18,375 nucleotides of DNA, from contig DAOVTY010000023.1 of the NCBI GenBank assembly GCA_030632865.1, positions 1 through 18,375 on the forward strand, given 5' to 3'. Positions 7,763 through 15,463 of the stretch are shown piece by piece (the stretch's first letter is position 1; each line of letters begins with the position of its first letter). The notes beneath the pieces were generated by a model. It saw only the letters and a list, made by a program, of their open reading frames with translations. It was not told the DNA's origin and ran no database searches. The translations under genes and the position numbers were made by a program. This DNA comes from Bacteroidota bacterium. GTDB lineage: Bacteria; Bacteroidota; Bacteroidia; Bacteroidales; Prolixibacteraceae.

Positions 7763-9937
7763 ATGACAAAAAAGAAGAAAAAAAGATTTCCAAAAAAGGG
7801 AAAATCAAGCACATTTAATAAGAAGAAATTAAAAAATTTAATTCTTACAATTCTTTACGAAGAGCCAGGCAAAACAATTAACTACAAACAAGTAGCTACA
7901 TGGCTGGGTATAAATGATATTGAAACACGTAAGCTCGTAAATGTAGTTTTACAAGAGTTGCACGACGATGATTATCTTCAGGAAATTTCGCGAGGGAAAT
8001 ATAAACTAAAAGCAAAAACCGGAACTGCGTGTGGCATTGTAGAAATACAACCACAAGGTTTTGCATATGTAAACAGCGAGGAAGTTGAGCGTCCCGTTTT
8101 GGTATCGTCGCGCAATTTAAAGCACGCCATGAAAGGCGACAAAGTACGAATTAGATTATACGCGCGTCGTAAAAAGCACGATTTAGAAGGCGAAGTAGTA
8201 GAGATATTAGAACGTGCTAAAACAATTTTTGTTGGAACAGTTCAAACTTCGAGAAACTTTGCATTTTTAATTCCGGCCGGAAAAGTTGGTTTCGATATTT
8301 TTATTCCGAAAGAAAAATTAAACGGCGCAAAAAATGGGCAAAAAGCAATTGCCGAAATTGTTGAATGGCCAGAGAATGCTAAAAGTCCGTTTGGAAAAAT
8401 AGTTGAAGTTTTAGGAGATGTTGGCGATAACAATGCTGAGATGCACTCCATTTTGGCAGAATTTGAATTGCCACATAAATATCCTGAAAAAGTAAACAAA
8501 GCTGCCGAAAAAATTCCTCTCGAAATTCCGAAAGAGGAAATAACAAAACGTCGCGATTTACGAGCAGTTACTACATTTACAATAGACCCGGCTGATGCCA
8601 AAGATTTTGACGATGCTTTATCGCTACAAAAGCTCGATAATGGAAATTGGGAGGTGGGTATTCATATTGCAGATGTTACGCATTACGTAACTCCAAATAC
8701 AATTATAGAAGAGGAAGCAGAAAGTCGTGCAACTTCAGTTTATCTAGTTGACCGTGTTATTCCAATGCTTCCAGAACATCTCTCGAACGGTGTTTGCTCG
8801 CTGCGCCCAAACGAAGATAAACTTTGTTTTTCGGCTATTTTTGAGATGGATGATGCTGCAAATATTAGCAAAGAGTGGTTTGGAAAAACAGTTATTCACT
8901 CCAATCGCCGATTTACCTACGAAGAAGCACAAGAAATTATAGAAACCGGGGAAGGAGATTTTAATTCTGAAATGTTAGTTTTAGACAAGTTGGCAAAACT
9001 GCTTCGCGACCAACGATTTAAAAAAGGTTCAATTGCATTCGATCGTTTCGAACTTAAATTTAATATCGATGAGGCAGGAAAACCACTTTCGGTTTATTTT
9101 AAAGAGGCAAAAGATTCGAATAAATTAATTGAAGAATTTATGTTACTTGCCAATAAACAAGTTGCCGAATTTATTGGGAAAAGTTCTGAAAAAAAATCTC
9201 CAAAAACTTTTATATATCGAATTCATGATAAACCCGATCCCGAAAAATTGGAGTCGTTAAACACTTTCATACAACGATTTGGCTACGGATTGCAACTTAC
9301 TACTCCTAAATTAATTACAAACTCGCTTAATAATTTGCTCTCAAACGTTAAAGGTAAAAAAGAGCAAAATGTTGTAGAAACACTTGCAATCCGAACCATG
9401 GCAAAAGCAGCTTATTCCACCCGAAACATTGGTCATTACGGACTTTCATTCGAGTATTATTCGCATTTCACTTCGCCAATTCGTCGTTACCCGGATATGA
9501 TGGTGCATCGGTTACTAGAAAAATATTTGAAAGGCGAACGCTCGGCAAATGAGCAGAAATATGAAAGTTTATGTAAGCATTCCTCCGATATGGAAACCCG
9601 GGCAGCCTATGCCGAGCGGGCATCTATAAAATATAAGCAGGTTGAATTTATGCAGGAACATATTGGCAAAATTTACCGAGGTACAATTTCTGGGATTACC
9701 GATTGGGGAATTTATGTTGAACTTTTAAATAAAATAGAAGGCATGGTTCCCATACGAGAACTTGATGATGACTTTTATATTTTTGATGAAAAAAATTATG
9801 CTCTGGTTGGCAGACATTCTAATAAAACATACCAATTGGGAGACGAGGTAACTGTGAAAATATGGAGAACAAATTTAGAACGTAAACAACTCGATTTTCA
9901 GTTAGTAGAAAATGAAAATATTGAAAGCTTCGAATAG
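7763..9937 (+). CDS. rnr: ribonuclease R
   Basis: A 3'-to-5' exoribonuclease that degrades structured RNA, including rRNA and mRNA fragments; cytosolic, 724 aa. In order: a very basic N-terminal tail (KKKKKRFPKKGK), a winged-helix domain (about 22-85), cold-shock-type OB domains (about 88-225), the RNB catalytic domain (about 262-585) and a C-terminal S1 domain (about 640-720, GKIYRGTISGITDWGIYVEL). The RNB active-site cluster DPADAKDFDD places Asp275, Asp281, Asp283 and Asp284 where RNase II has its four metal-binding aspartates. The motif HFTSPIRRYPDMMVHRLL is intact. Length and order are normal for RNase R in this phylum. It reads divergently from the Ig-like lipoprotein over a 145-nt gap that must hold both promoters. 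Confidence 0.96.
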   Translation: MTKKKKKRFPKKGKSSTFNKKKLKNLILTILYEEPGKTINYKQVATWLGINDIETRKLVNVVLQELHDDDYLQEISRGKYKLKAKTGTACGIVEIQPQGFAYVNSEEVERPVLVSSRNLKHAMKGDKVRIRLYARRKKHDLEGEVVEILERAKTIFVGTVQTSRNFAFLIPAGKVGFDIFIPKEKLNGAKNGQKAIAEIVEWPENAKSPFGKIVEVLGDVGDNNAEMHSILAEFELPHKYPEKVNKAAEKIPLEIPKEEITKRRDLRAVTTFTIDPADAKDFDDALSLQKLDNGNWEVGIHIADVTHYVTPNTIIEEEAESRATSVYLVDRVIPMLPEHLSNGVCSLRPNEDKLCFSAIFEMDDAANISKEWFGKTVIHSNRRFTYEEAQEIIETGEGDFNSEMLVLDKLAKLLRDQRFKKGSIAFDRFELKFNIDEAGKPLSVYFKEAKDSNKLIEEFMLLANKQVAEFIGKSSEKKSPKTFIYRIHDKPDPEKLESLNTFIQRFGYGLQLTTPKLITNSLNNLLSNVKGKKEQNVVETLAIRTMAKAAYSTRNIGHYGLSFEYYSHFTSPIRRYPDMMVHRLLEKYLKGERSANEQKYESLCKHSSDMETRAAYAERASIKYKQVEFMQEHIGKIYRGTISGITDWGIYVELLNKIEGMVPIRELDDDFYIFDEKNYALVGRHSNKTYQLGDEVTVKIWRTNLERKQLDFQLVENENIESFE

Positions 9938-9948
9938 GAACATACTTA

Positions 9949-10037
9949 ATTTCACCTATTTAAAGCATGTTTGCAACAATTCATTTAAAATCGTCTTTTA
10001 GATTAAAAAGTTCAATTTTTTTTATGGGTGAAATAAT
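9949..10037. promoter_or_regulatory. inverted pair of ATTTCACCyAT sites upstream of the TetR gene
   Basis: ATTTCACCTAT occurs at 9949-9959 on the plus strand and ATTTCACCCAT at about 10024-10034 on the minus strand, a 10 of 11 match in opposite orientation. The second copy lies immediately upstream of the -7 box of the TetR-family gene, where a repressor would block transcription. It could also be the two arms of a long RNA stem after rnr. Direct sequence observation; the operator role is a guess. Confidence 0.35.
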
Positions 10038-10041
10038 TAGT

Positions 10042-10049
10042 TATATTTG
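10042..10049 (+). promoter_or_regulatory. Bacteroidota-type -7 promoter box for the TetR gene
   Basis: TATATTTG matches the TAnnTTTG consensus of Bacteroidota primary-sigma promoters, 36 nt before the ATG of the regulator. The expected -33 TTTG is not evident about 20 nt upstream; a T-rich run stands there instead. It indicates that the regulator is transcribed separately from rnr. Confidence 0.6.
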
Positions 10050-10085
10050 TTGTCTGTTTTTTTAACACAACTAACGTTTTAAACA

Positions 10086-10688
10086 ATGCTACACAAAAGC
10101 GAAAACGGAAATAAAAAAGACCAAAACAAGGAGAATATCTTAAAAATTGCCCGCGAAATTTTCAGTAAATACGGCTATAAAAAAACCACACTCGACGATA
10201 TTGCCAATGCAGTGCGAAAAGGTAAAAGTTCGCTTTACTACTATTTTAAAAGTAAAGAAGACCTTTTTCAGGCAGTAATAATGAAAGAGGTGGATATTTT
10301 GGCTCACGAACTAGAAATTGTTATTAACCGCAACACTGACCCGGTAGATAAATTGCGTGATTATATTTTAACCAAACTTGCAACTTTCAGAGGATTGGCA
10401 AATTTTTACCATGCTATTGAAAATGATGTTACCGCTGTCGATTTTATCGATGAAGTTAAACGCCGGTACGAGCAGGATGAAATTAGGATGATTAAAAGAA
10501 TATTAATTGAAGGTGTTCGTAAAAACGAATTCGAAATTTATGATTTTAATTTAGCAGCAATTGGAATTACTACTGCAATAAAAGGGTTAGAAATGCCTCT
10601 TTCGGCAGGTAGTTATGGCGAAACTAATTTAGAAGCTACCGTTGACACTATTTTAAAAATAATGTGTTATGGAATAATGAAAAGATAA
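10086..10688 (+). CDS. TetR/AcrR-family transcriptional regulator
   Basis: A 200-aa DNA-binding regulator. Residues 15-62 form the TetR helix-turn-helix domain: ILKIAREIFSKYGYKKTTLD, then IANAVRKGKSSLYYYFKSKE, with the conserved YYYF-x-SKEDLF recognition-helix region. The rest (about 65-200) is a helical ligand/dimer domain that differs by subfamily and does not identify a ligand. Length is typical. It follows rnr by 148 nt with its own -7 box and a strong terminator, so it is probably a single-gene unit. No efflux pump or enzyme gene flanks it directly, so the target is unknown. Self-regulation through the upstream repeat pair is possible. Confidence 0.9.
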   Translation: MLHKSENGNKKDQNKENILKIAREIFSKYGYKKTTLDDIANAVRKGKSSLYYYFKSKEDLFQAVIMKEVDILAHELEIVINRNTDPVDKLRDYILTKLATFRGLANFYHAIENDVTAVDFIDEVKRRYEQDEIRMIKRILIEGVRKNEFEIYDFNLAAIGITTAIKGLEMPLSAGSYGETNLEATVDTILKIMCYGIMKR

Positions 10689-10704
10689 ATAGATGAAACA
10701 TAAT

Positions 10705-10742
10705 AAAAGCGGGTGTCTAAATAATTTTAGACACCCGCTTTT
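10705..10742 (+). terminator. strong Rho-independent terminator after the TetR gene, possibly bidirectional
   Basis: A perfect 17-bp stem with GC core GCGGGTGTC (arms 10705-10721 and 10726-10742), a 4-nt TAAT loop, T-run on the plus-strand side and A-run before it. It ends the TetR unit 17 nt after the stop. The symmetric A/T flanks allow it to work also for the minus-strand small gene that ends at 10775. Confidence 0.93.
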
Positions 10743-10774
10743 TATAGTATTAATTCTATATTTTAATCGAAAGA

Positions 10775-10939
10775 TTAAAGTCCCATCAATTTTTCGGCTC
10801 CCCAAAAGAGGCCAAAAATAACTACCATGCCGGTAATTGCTCCCACTACCAAAGTAAAAATTAAATTTATTGGCAACTTTTGTTTTTCATTGTCAGAGGT
10901 AGTAATTACTATCTGATTTTGATTTGTTCTTGATTCCAT
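10775..10939 (-). CDS. small single-pass membrane protein (54 aa), unknown function
   Basis: A 54-aa reading frame starting MESRTNQNQIVITT and ending in WGAEKLMGL. Residues about 24-46 (INLIFTLVVGAITGMVVIFG) form one hydrophobic helix after a polar N-terminal half, so a single-pass membrane protein with a short C-terminal tail is expected. The frame fits tightly between two terminators, has a TATTTTTG -7 box upstream (10981-10988, minus strand), and its stop is 33 nt from the upstream hairpin. These signals support a real gene that length filters would miss. I recognise no named family. Confidence 0.72.
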   Translation of the reverse strand: MESRTNQNQIVITTSDNEKQKLPINLIFTLVVGAITGMVVIFGLFWGAEKLMGL

Positions 10940-10959
10940 TTTTTATTCAAATAATTAAT

Positions 10960-10988
10960 AAAAGACTAATTTGTCTTTTGCAAAAATA
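10960..10988 (-). promoter_or_regulatory. promoter with palindromic operator-like site for the 54-aa gene
   Basis: The minus strand carries TATTTTTG (10981-10988), a TAnnTTTG match. Just downstream lies the near-palindrome AAAAGACTAATTTGTCTTTT (10960-10979; plus-strand reading, one central mismatched pair), which covers the expected transcription start. Just upstream is a second small inverted repeat, TTACA-N6-TGTAA (10989-11004). Such placement is typical for repressor binding, but no binder is known. Confidence 0.5.
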
Positions 10989-11103
10989 TTACATTTTATT
11001 GTAACATTAAATTATATCGACTTTTGTTAAATTACTGTTAACCTGAATATTACATTTTTACGATAAATTCCATCGAGAATAGTAGGCAAAAATTCAACAT
11101 AAA

Positions 11104-11141
11104 AAAAGGAATTAACACAATTAATAGTGTTAGTTCCTTTT
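11104..11141 (-). terminator. Rho-independent terminator of pheS
   Basis: A 15-bp stem (arms 11104-11118 and 11127-11141, one T-G wobble) with an 8-nt loop, followed on the minus strand by a run of seven T. It begins 23 nt after the pheS stop. Confidence 0.88.
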
Positions 11142-11163
11142 CAATAATTTTTATTTACAAAAT

Positions 11164-12183
11164 CTAAATAGCCGATTCAAATTGCTTTAAAAACCGCACA
11201 TCGTTTTCGAAAAAATGGCGAATATCTTTTATTCCATAACGCAACATTGTAATTCGTTCTATTCCCATTCCGAAGGCAAATCCTGTATATTTTCGACTAT
11301 CAATTTTACATCCTTCCAATACATTTGGGTCAACCATTCCGCAACCCAAAATTTCTAACCAACCTGTGTATTTACAAACGTTGCATCCTTTTCCTCCACA
11401 AATAGAACAACTCACATCCATTTCGGCACTTGGCTCAGTAAATGGAAAATACGATGGTCGTAATCTAATTTTTGTACCCTCTCCAAAAAGCTCTTTTGCA
11501 AATTGTAATAATGTTTGTTTTAAATCGGCAAACGAAACATTTTCGTCAACATATAATCCTTCAATCTGATGAAATATGCAATGCGAGCGTGCCGAAATAG
11601 CTTCGTTACGAAAAACACGCCCCGGAAAAATAGAACGAATTGGAGGTTCGGAATGTTCCATTACTCTAATTTGTACGCTAGAAGTGTGTGTGCGTAACAA
11701 AACATCGGGATCTTTTTCAATAAAAAAAGTATCCTGCATATCTCGCGCCGGATGTTCGGGTGGAAAATTTAAGGCAGAAAATACATGCCAATCGTCCTCA
11801 ATTTCAGGACCTTCGGCAACTGTAAAACCAAGTCGGGCAAATATTCCAATTATTTCATTTTTCACCAACGAAAGCGGATGGCGTGTACCCAATTTTATTG
11901 GTTTGCCCGGCATCGTTAAATCGTAACCCGAGCTGGTATTATCTGCAATATCAAACGACTCTTTTAAGGAGTTAATTTTATCTAAAGCAAAGTTTTTTAA
12001 GGTATTAATAGCTTGTCCAACATCCTTTTTTTGTTCTGCCGGAACATTCTTAAAATCGGCAAACAATCGACTAATGCTTCCCTTTTTACTAATATATTTT
12101 ATACGAAGTCCATCAACCTCTTCGATAGAAGAAGCAACAACCGAATCTATCTCTTCGCGTAACGCCTTGATTTTATCTAACAT
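11164..12183 (-). CDS. pheS: phenylalanine--tRNA ligase alpha subunit
   Basis: Catalytic alpha subunit of the (alpha-beta)2 phenylalanyl-tRNA synthetase, which charges tRNA-Phe in the cytosol; 339 aa, normal length. The N-terminal coiled-coil arm spans about 1-85. Class II catalytic motifs are visible: motif 1 region near RHPLSLVKNEIIGIF (101-115), motif 2 RVFRNEAISARSHC (189-202), and motif 3 GMGIERITMLRYG (305-317). A Cys cluster CSICGGKGCNVC (259-270) matches the insertion found in many bacterial PheS. The frame begins with TTG at 12186 followed directly by ATG at 12183; the ATG is chosen. The beta-subunit gene pheT is not adjacent, as is common in Bacteroidota. A good -7 box lies 24 nt upstream. 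Confidence 0.96.
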   Translation of the reverse strand: MLDKIKALREEIDSVVASSIEEVDGLRIKYISKKGSISRLFADFKNVPAEQKKDVGQAINTLKNFALDKINSLKESFDIADNTSSGYDLTMPGKPIKLGTRHPLSLVKNEIIGIFARLGFTVAEGPEIEDDWHVFSALNFPPEHPARDMQDTFFIEKDPDVLLRTHTSSVQIRVMEHSEPPIRSIFPGRVFRNEAISARSHCIFHQIEGLYVDENVSFADLKQTLLQFAKELFGEGTKIRLRPSYFPFTEPSAEMDVSCSICGGKGCNVCKYTGWLEILGCGMVDPNVLEGCKIDSRKYTGFAFGMGIERITMLRYGIKDIRHFFENDVRFLKQFESAI

Positions 12184-12206
12184 CAAACCTAATTTTTATT
12201 GAGCGG

Positions 12207-12214
12207 CAAAGATA
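12207..12214 (-). promoter_or_regulatory. -7 promoter box for pheS
   Basis: TATCTTTG on the minus strand is an exact TAnnTTTG match, 23 nt before the ATG at 12183. A TTG lies 22 nt further upstream and could act as the -33 element, one base beyond the usual spacing. The implied leader is short. Confidence 0.65.
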
Positions 12215-12256
12215 ACGATTCAAATTAAAACTTTATCAATTAAATTGTAATCCTGA

Positions 12257-12286
12257 ATCCTTCATTTAATTGTTACAATAAAGGAT
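12257..12286 (-). other. imperfect intergenic hairpin downstream of the aldo/keto reductase gene
   Basis: Arms ATCCTTCATT (12257-12266) and AATAAAGGAT (12277-12286), 10 bp with one mismatch and a 10-nt loop, 29 nt beyond the reductase stop. No T-run follows on the minus strand, so it is at best a weak terminator. Confidence 0.3.
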
Positions 12287-12314
12287 CTTATTTAAATAAT
12301 ATTTACGTAGTGTT

Positions 12315-13379
12315 TTAAGCTCCAACATCCCACCTGCGGAAATACAATCCTTGCCGAACAATGGGTAATGTTTTAACTTCTATTTCTTCCATTTGAGCTG
12401 TGCTTAAAGGCGAAAACTCAGATGCAATTCTTACATTTTCCTCTATCTGCTCAATACTGTCAACACCAATTATCGATGTACTTACAGGCAAGCTCATATT
12501 ATAAGTTAAAGCTTCTTTTATTGAAACAGTTCCCGGTAAAGTTGTGCGATTTCGTGCATCGGTTTGTTCATCCAAAGGCGGTGGAGTCCAACAAGAAAGC
12601 AAGCGGCCACGGGTAGCTATTTTCATTCCAATAATTGCAATTCCTTGTCTTTGTGCTTCCGGTAAAAGATAGTTTTTAAAACTCAAATAGTGTACATCTG
12701 CAGCATTTACAGCCAGTAATATAGAATCGAACGGAAAACGCTTAATAGCTTCTAAAAGTACAAGTGGTTCATAATGGCCAGTTATTCCTATTTTACGAAC
12801 CATACCTTCAGATTTGGCTTTTTCCATAGCTTTCATTGCTCCATCGTCGGAAAAAATCTGATCTATTTGGTCTTGAGTTTTTATGTTGTGAAGCTGCCAG
12901 GTATCGAGATGATCTGTTTGTAAATTTGTAAGACTTTCTTCAAGCAGTCGCATTGAACCATCGTAAGTTCTGTCGTGAGTTTTAGTAGATAACCAAACTT
13001 CGTTACGTCGGGTTTTCATAACCCGGCCAATATTTAACTGGCTTACTCCTTTTCCGTAAGACGCGGCCGTGTCTATATAATTTATACCTAAATCTATAGC
13101 ACGGTTAATTATTTTCTCCGACTCTTCTTCTCTTCCCTTAATCTCGAGAGTTGCTTGTCCTCCCAAACTTAAAACACCCACTTTGTATCCTGTTTTGCCA
13201 AACGAATTTGTTGGCATTGCACTGTAAGTAATTGAGTTAAACGGATTTTCGTCGTTCTTTTTAACAGGAATTAACTTATAGGTTTCGTTTGCTGATAATG
13301 TGTTTCCAACTGTTACGGTTGCCGCAGCTGCTAATCCTGTACCAAGAAATTTTCTTCTATTAATGTTCTTTTTATCCAT
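12315..13379 (-). CDS. Tat-exported aldo/keto reductase
   Basis: An NAD(P)H-dependent aldo/keto reductase, 354 aa, probably in the periplasm. The N-terminus is a twin-arginine signal: NRRKFLG (7-13), then an Ala-rich hydrophobic segment (14-30). The barrel begins at about 60 (GKTGYKVGVLSLGG). The catalytic tetrad is complete: Asp103 and Tyr108 in DTAASYG, Lys133 in STKT, His164 in WQLHNI. The C-terminal part has IIGVDSIEQIEENV, the usual cofactor-binding region. Folded-state export by Tat fits a cofactor loaded in the cytosol. Similar Tat-signal reductases occur widely in Bacteroidota; substrates are unknown. It stands as a single-gene unit between pheS and the tRNA. Confidence 0.92.
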   Translation of the reverse strand: MDKKNINRRKFLGTGLAAAATVTVGNTLSANETYKLIPVKKNDENPFNSITYSAMPTNSFGKTGYKVGVLSLGGQATLEIKGREEESEKIINRAIDLGINYIDTAASYGKGVSQLNIGRVMKTRRNEVWLSTKTHDRTYDGSMRLLEESLTNLQTDHLDTWQLHNIKTQDQIDQIFSDDGAMKAMEKAKSEGMVRKIGITGHYEPLVLLEAIKRFPFDSILLAVNAADVHYLSFKNYLLPEAQRQGIAIIGMKIATRGRLLSCWTPPPLDEQTDARNRTTLPGTVSIKEALTYNMSLPVSTSIIGVDSIEQIEENVRIASEFSPLSTAQMEEIEVKTLPIVRQGLYFRRWDVGA

Positions 13380-13587
13380 GATTTTAGTTGAATTATAGGT
13401 TATAAATTTATTACAAGATATTCTAAATTATTGATTTATAAAAACATAAAGTATTGTTACCTAATATAAACTTAATTGATTGCAAATTTAAAATGAGTGA
13501 CTAAAGCATTCAATTATGAGTGATTATCAATAGATTATAAGCCTTACAAATAACTAAGCATCGCAACTGGTAATAATTATAGATTGA

Positions 13588-13619
13588 TTTGTCGTTATTA
13601 AGGTTTTTACATATTTTTG
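13588..13619 (+). promoter_or_regulatory. complete Bacteroidota promoter for tRNA-Arg
   Basis: TTTG (13588-13591) and TATTTTTG (13612-13619) are separated by 20 nt, an excellent fit to the -33 TTTG / -7 TAnnTTTG promoter of Bacteroidota. The predicted start is a few bases before the tRNA at 13639. Confidence 0.82.
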
Positions 13620-13638
13620 CAGTCCTTATTAAAAAAGG

Positions 13639-13710
13639 GGTCCCATAGTTCAACGGATAGAATAGTAGTTTCCTAAACTATAGATCCAAGTTCGATTCTT
13701 GGTGGGATCA
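13639..13710 (+). tRNA. tRNA-Arg (anticodon CCU)
   Basis: A full cloverleaf can be folded by hand. Acceptor GGTCCCA / TGGGATC (7 bp, one G-T); D arm GTTC...GAAT; anticodon arm GTAGT / ACTAT with loop TTCCTAA, so the anticodon at 13672-13674 is CCT; T arm CCAAG-TTCGATT-CTTGG; discriminator A at 13710. It decodes AGG. The 3' CCA is not encoded (the next bases are CAAAA), as usual in this phylum. The gene stands alone with its own promoter and terminator. Confidence 0.95.
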
Positions 13711-13714
13711 CAAA

Positions 13715-13749
13715 AAAAAACGCTGACTATTAAATAGTTAGCGTTTTTT
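13715..13749 (+). terminator. Rho-independent terminator of tRNA-Arg
   Basis: Arms 13715-13730 (six A then CGCTGACTAT) and 13734-13749 (ATAGTTAGCG then six T) form a 16-bp stem with one G-T wobble and a 3-nt loop, ending in a T-run. It begins 5 nt after the tRNA. Confidence 0.92.
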
Positions 13750-14518
13750 GTAGTTGTTTATATATCCACTTTAATGTGGTTGAACTAAATTAAATCATTA
13801 ATTAGCAGTAATGGATAATTTAGATGTCATACTTGCTATAAATCTCCAATCGAACCGGGCAAGTACATATTATCCTGTTATTAAAATTGTGCTGATATAC
13901 ACACACACAATTATTTTGACAATAAACAAATATTACATCATTATTAACACTAGAAATTACTTTACAAATATTTGCTTCATTTCTTGACAAACAAATAAAT
14001 TTTTTCCGACAATTTATTGCTGATTTTTTTATCTCATTACTAACGTGGAATTCCATAAATCTATATTCTAAACCCAGACAAAGTTAGATTTTTTTATTAT
14101 AAATTGCATTTATATAAGAGACGTTGTTTAAAAATTACATGATAAAATTACTTAAATTTATTAACAATAAGTTGCTCGTGATACACCTAATCATTACGAT
14201 AACATTTTTTTTACGTCGCAAATTATTATTGGACTAAACTGTTTTATAGCATATAAATACATTTGAAACAGTATGTAAATTATACTCCCCTAGTTGCCTA
14301 TTTTATTATCTTTGTTTGAAAAACAATTGACAAAAAACAACACAAATTACACTACGTATTTATGTTGTTCAATTAACTAAACCAATAAAATTCAATAATT
14401 AATAACCAATAATTTGGAATTCAATACAAATTGCGAATTACCACATCATTATAATATTTTAACTCATAATTTAAACGTTCAACTACAAAAAACATAAGGT
14501 AATTTTAAACACTATAAA
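13750..14518. other. long AT-rich non-coding stretch upstream of the cytochrome operon
   Basis: About 770 bases with no convincing gene. A 78-codon minus-strand open frame (13820-14056) has a Cys/Ile/Asn-heavy composition unlike the neighbouring proteins, no start signal and no recognisable domain, so I treat it as chance. The right-hand part should hold the promoter of the cytochrome operon; one -7 box match is listed separately. No clear FNR/CRP-type palindrome was seen by eye. Confidence 0.6.
14307..14314 (+). promoter_or_regulatory. candidate -7 promoter box for the cytochrome operon
   Basis: TATCTTTG matches TAnnTTTG exactly. No TTTG lies about 20 nt upstream, so activation by a factor may be needed. 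It would give a leader of roughly 200 nt before the ATG at 14519, unusually long. Confidence 0.4.
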
Positions 14519-15457
14519 ATGAAATATCGCTTATTTACATTAATATCAATAATATTATTTTGCACGTTATGGCATCATTCAAAAGCACAATATTATAATG
14601 ATCCAGAGAATCATGAATGCTTAAAGTGCCATTCAGGTCAAGCATACACTTTTCATAATGAATTGATGGATTTAGAAGAAAAAAAGTTAATGAATCCATA
14701 TTTTATTCTTGACACAGTGGCTCTTGCTTTAGGTGTTCATAATCTGTTTGATTGTACAGATTGCCATTCCTACGAATATGTAACCTACCCTCACGCATCA
14801 AATCTAAAACTTGAATCTTTAATTACATGTCTGGATTGTCACGGCGGAGATGAGTCGTTTGCATCATATCAATTTGAAAAAATTGAAGAAGAGTCTCAAA
14901 AAAGTATTCATTATCAGGTTTACGGTGATAATTTTACCTGTTCAAAATGCCACAGCCAACATACTTATGCTGCAACAGCAAGAACCAGCAGTGATGTTTT
15001 AGAAATTGTGGATTATAGTAACAAGATGTGCTTATCTTGTCATAACAATATGAATAAGTATCAATTAGTATCGGGACATGAAAATCCACAATTAATCCAG
15101 GTTCACGACTGGCTACCAAATCAGGAACTTCATTTTAAACATGTTAGATGCATTGAGTGCCACACAGAAATTGTTGATGGATTAATGGTCTCTCACAATA
15201 TTCAGGAGAAGGCTAAAGCTGTAAAAAATTGTGTTGAATGTCACACAACTAATTCCCGATTAAAGTCATCATTGTACAAATACCAGAATCTGCAAAAACG
15301 ATCGGAGACTGGCATCTTTAATGCTGTATTATCAAACGAGTCGTATGTAATTGGCACTCACCAATCTCCCTTTCTTAAATTACTAAGTATAATAATTTTT
15401 CTGGCAACATTAGTTGGTGTTGCAACACATACTATTTTCAGAATATTAAAAAAATAA
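14519..15457 (+). CDS. membrane-anchored heptaheme c-type cytochrome
   Basis: A periplasmic electron carrier of 312 aa. A signal peptide (1 to about 23, ending HHSKAQ) is followed by seven CxxCH heme sites whose first Cys are 34, 79, 104, 141, 171, 211 and 238. One C-terminal membrane helix (about 286-308) ends in a short basic tail, so the hemes face the periplasm. Many extra His residues (for example 74, 92, 131, 187, 196, 205, 226) can serve as distal ligands, as in bis-His multiheme cytochromes of the c3/NrfH/DmsE type. The first Cys of paired sites are 25-30 residues apart (79/104, 141/171, 211/238), the same module spacing as in the large cytochrome downstream. The cytochrome b gene follows after 6 nt. 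I infer electron exchange with that subunit; the terminal donor or acceptor is unknown. Confidence 0.9.
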   Translation: MKYRLFTLISIILFCTLWHHSKAQYYNDPENHECLKCHSGQAYTFHNELMDLEEKKLMNPYFILDTVALALGVHNLFDCTDCHSYEYVTYPHASNLKLESLITCLDCHGGDESFASYQFEKIEEESQKSIHYQVYGDNFTCSKCHSQHTYAATARTSSDVLEIVDYSNKMCLSCHNNMNKYQLVSGHENPQLIQVHDWLPNQELHFKHVRCIECHTEIVDGLMVSHNIQEKAKAVKNCVECHTTNSRLKSSLYKYQNLQKRSETGIFNAVLSNESYVIGTHQSPFLKLLSIIIFLATLVGVATHTIFRILKK

Positions 15458-15463
15458 TTTACA

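Noticed and set aside
8242..8942. Open frames opposite or out of frame within rnr
   Set aside because: The rnr frame carries all catalytic motifs over 724 codons; the others are by-products of its codon bias.
13820..14056. 78-codon open frame on the minus strand in the long gene-free region
   Set aside because: Composition is unlike the neighbouring proteins, with no domain, no start signal and no partner genes. In DNA this AT-rich a frame of this length can arise by chance.
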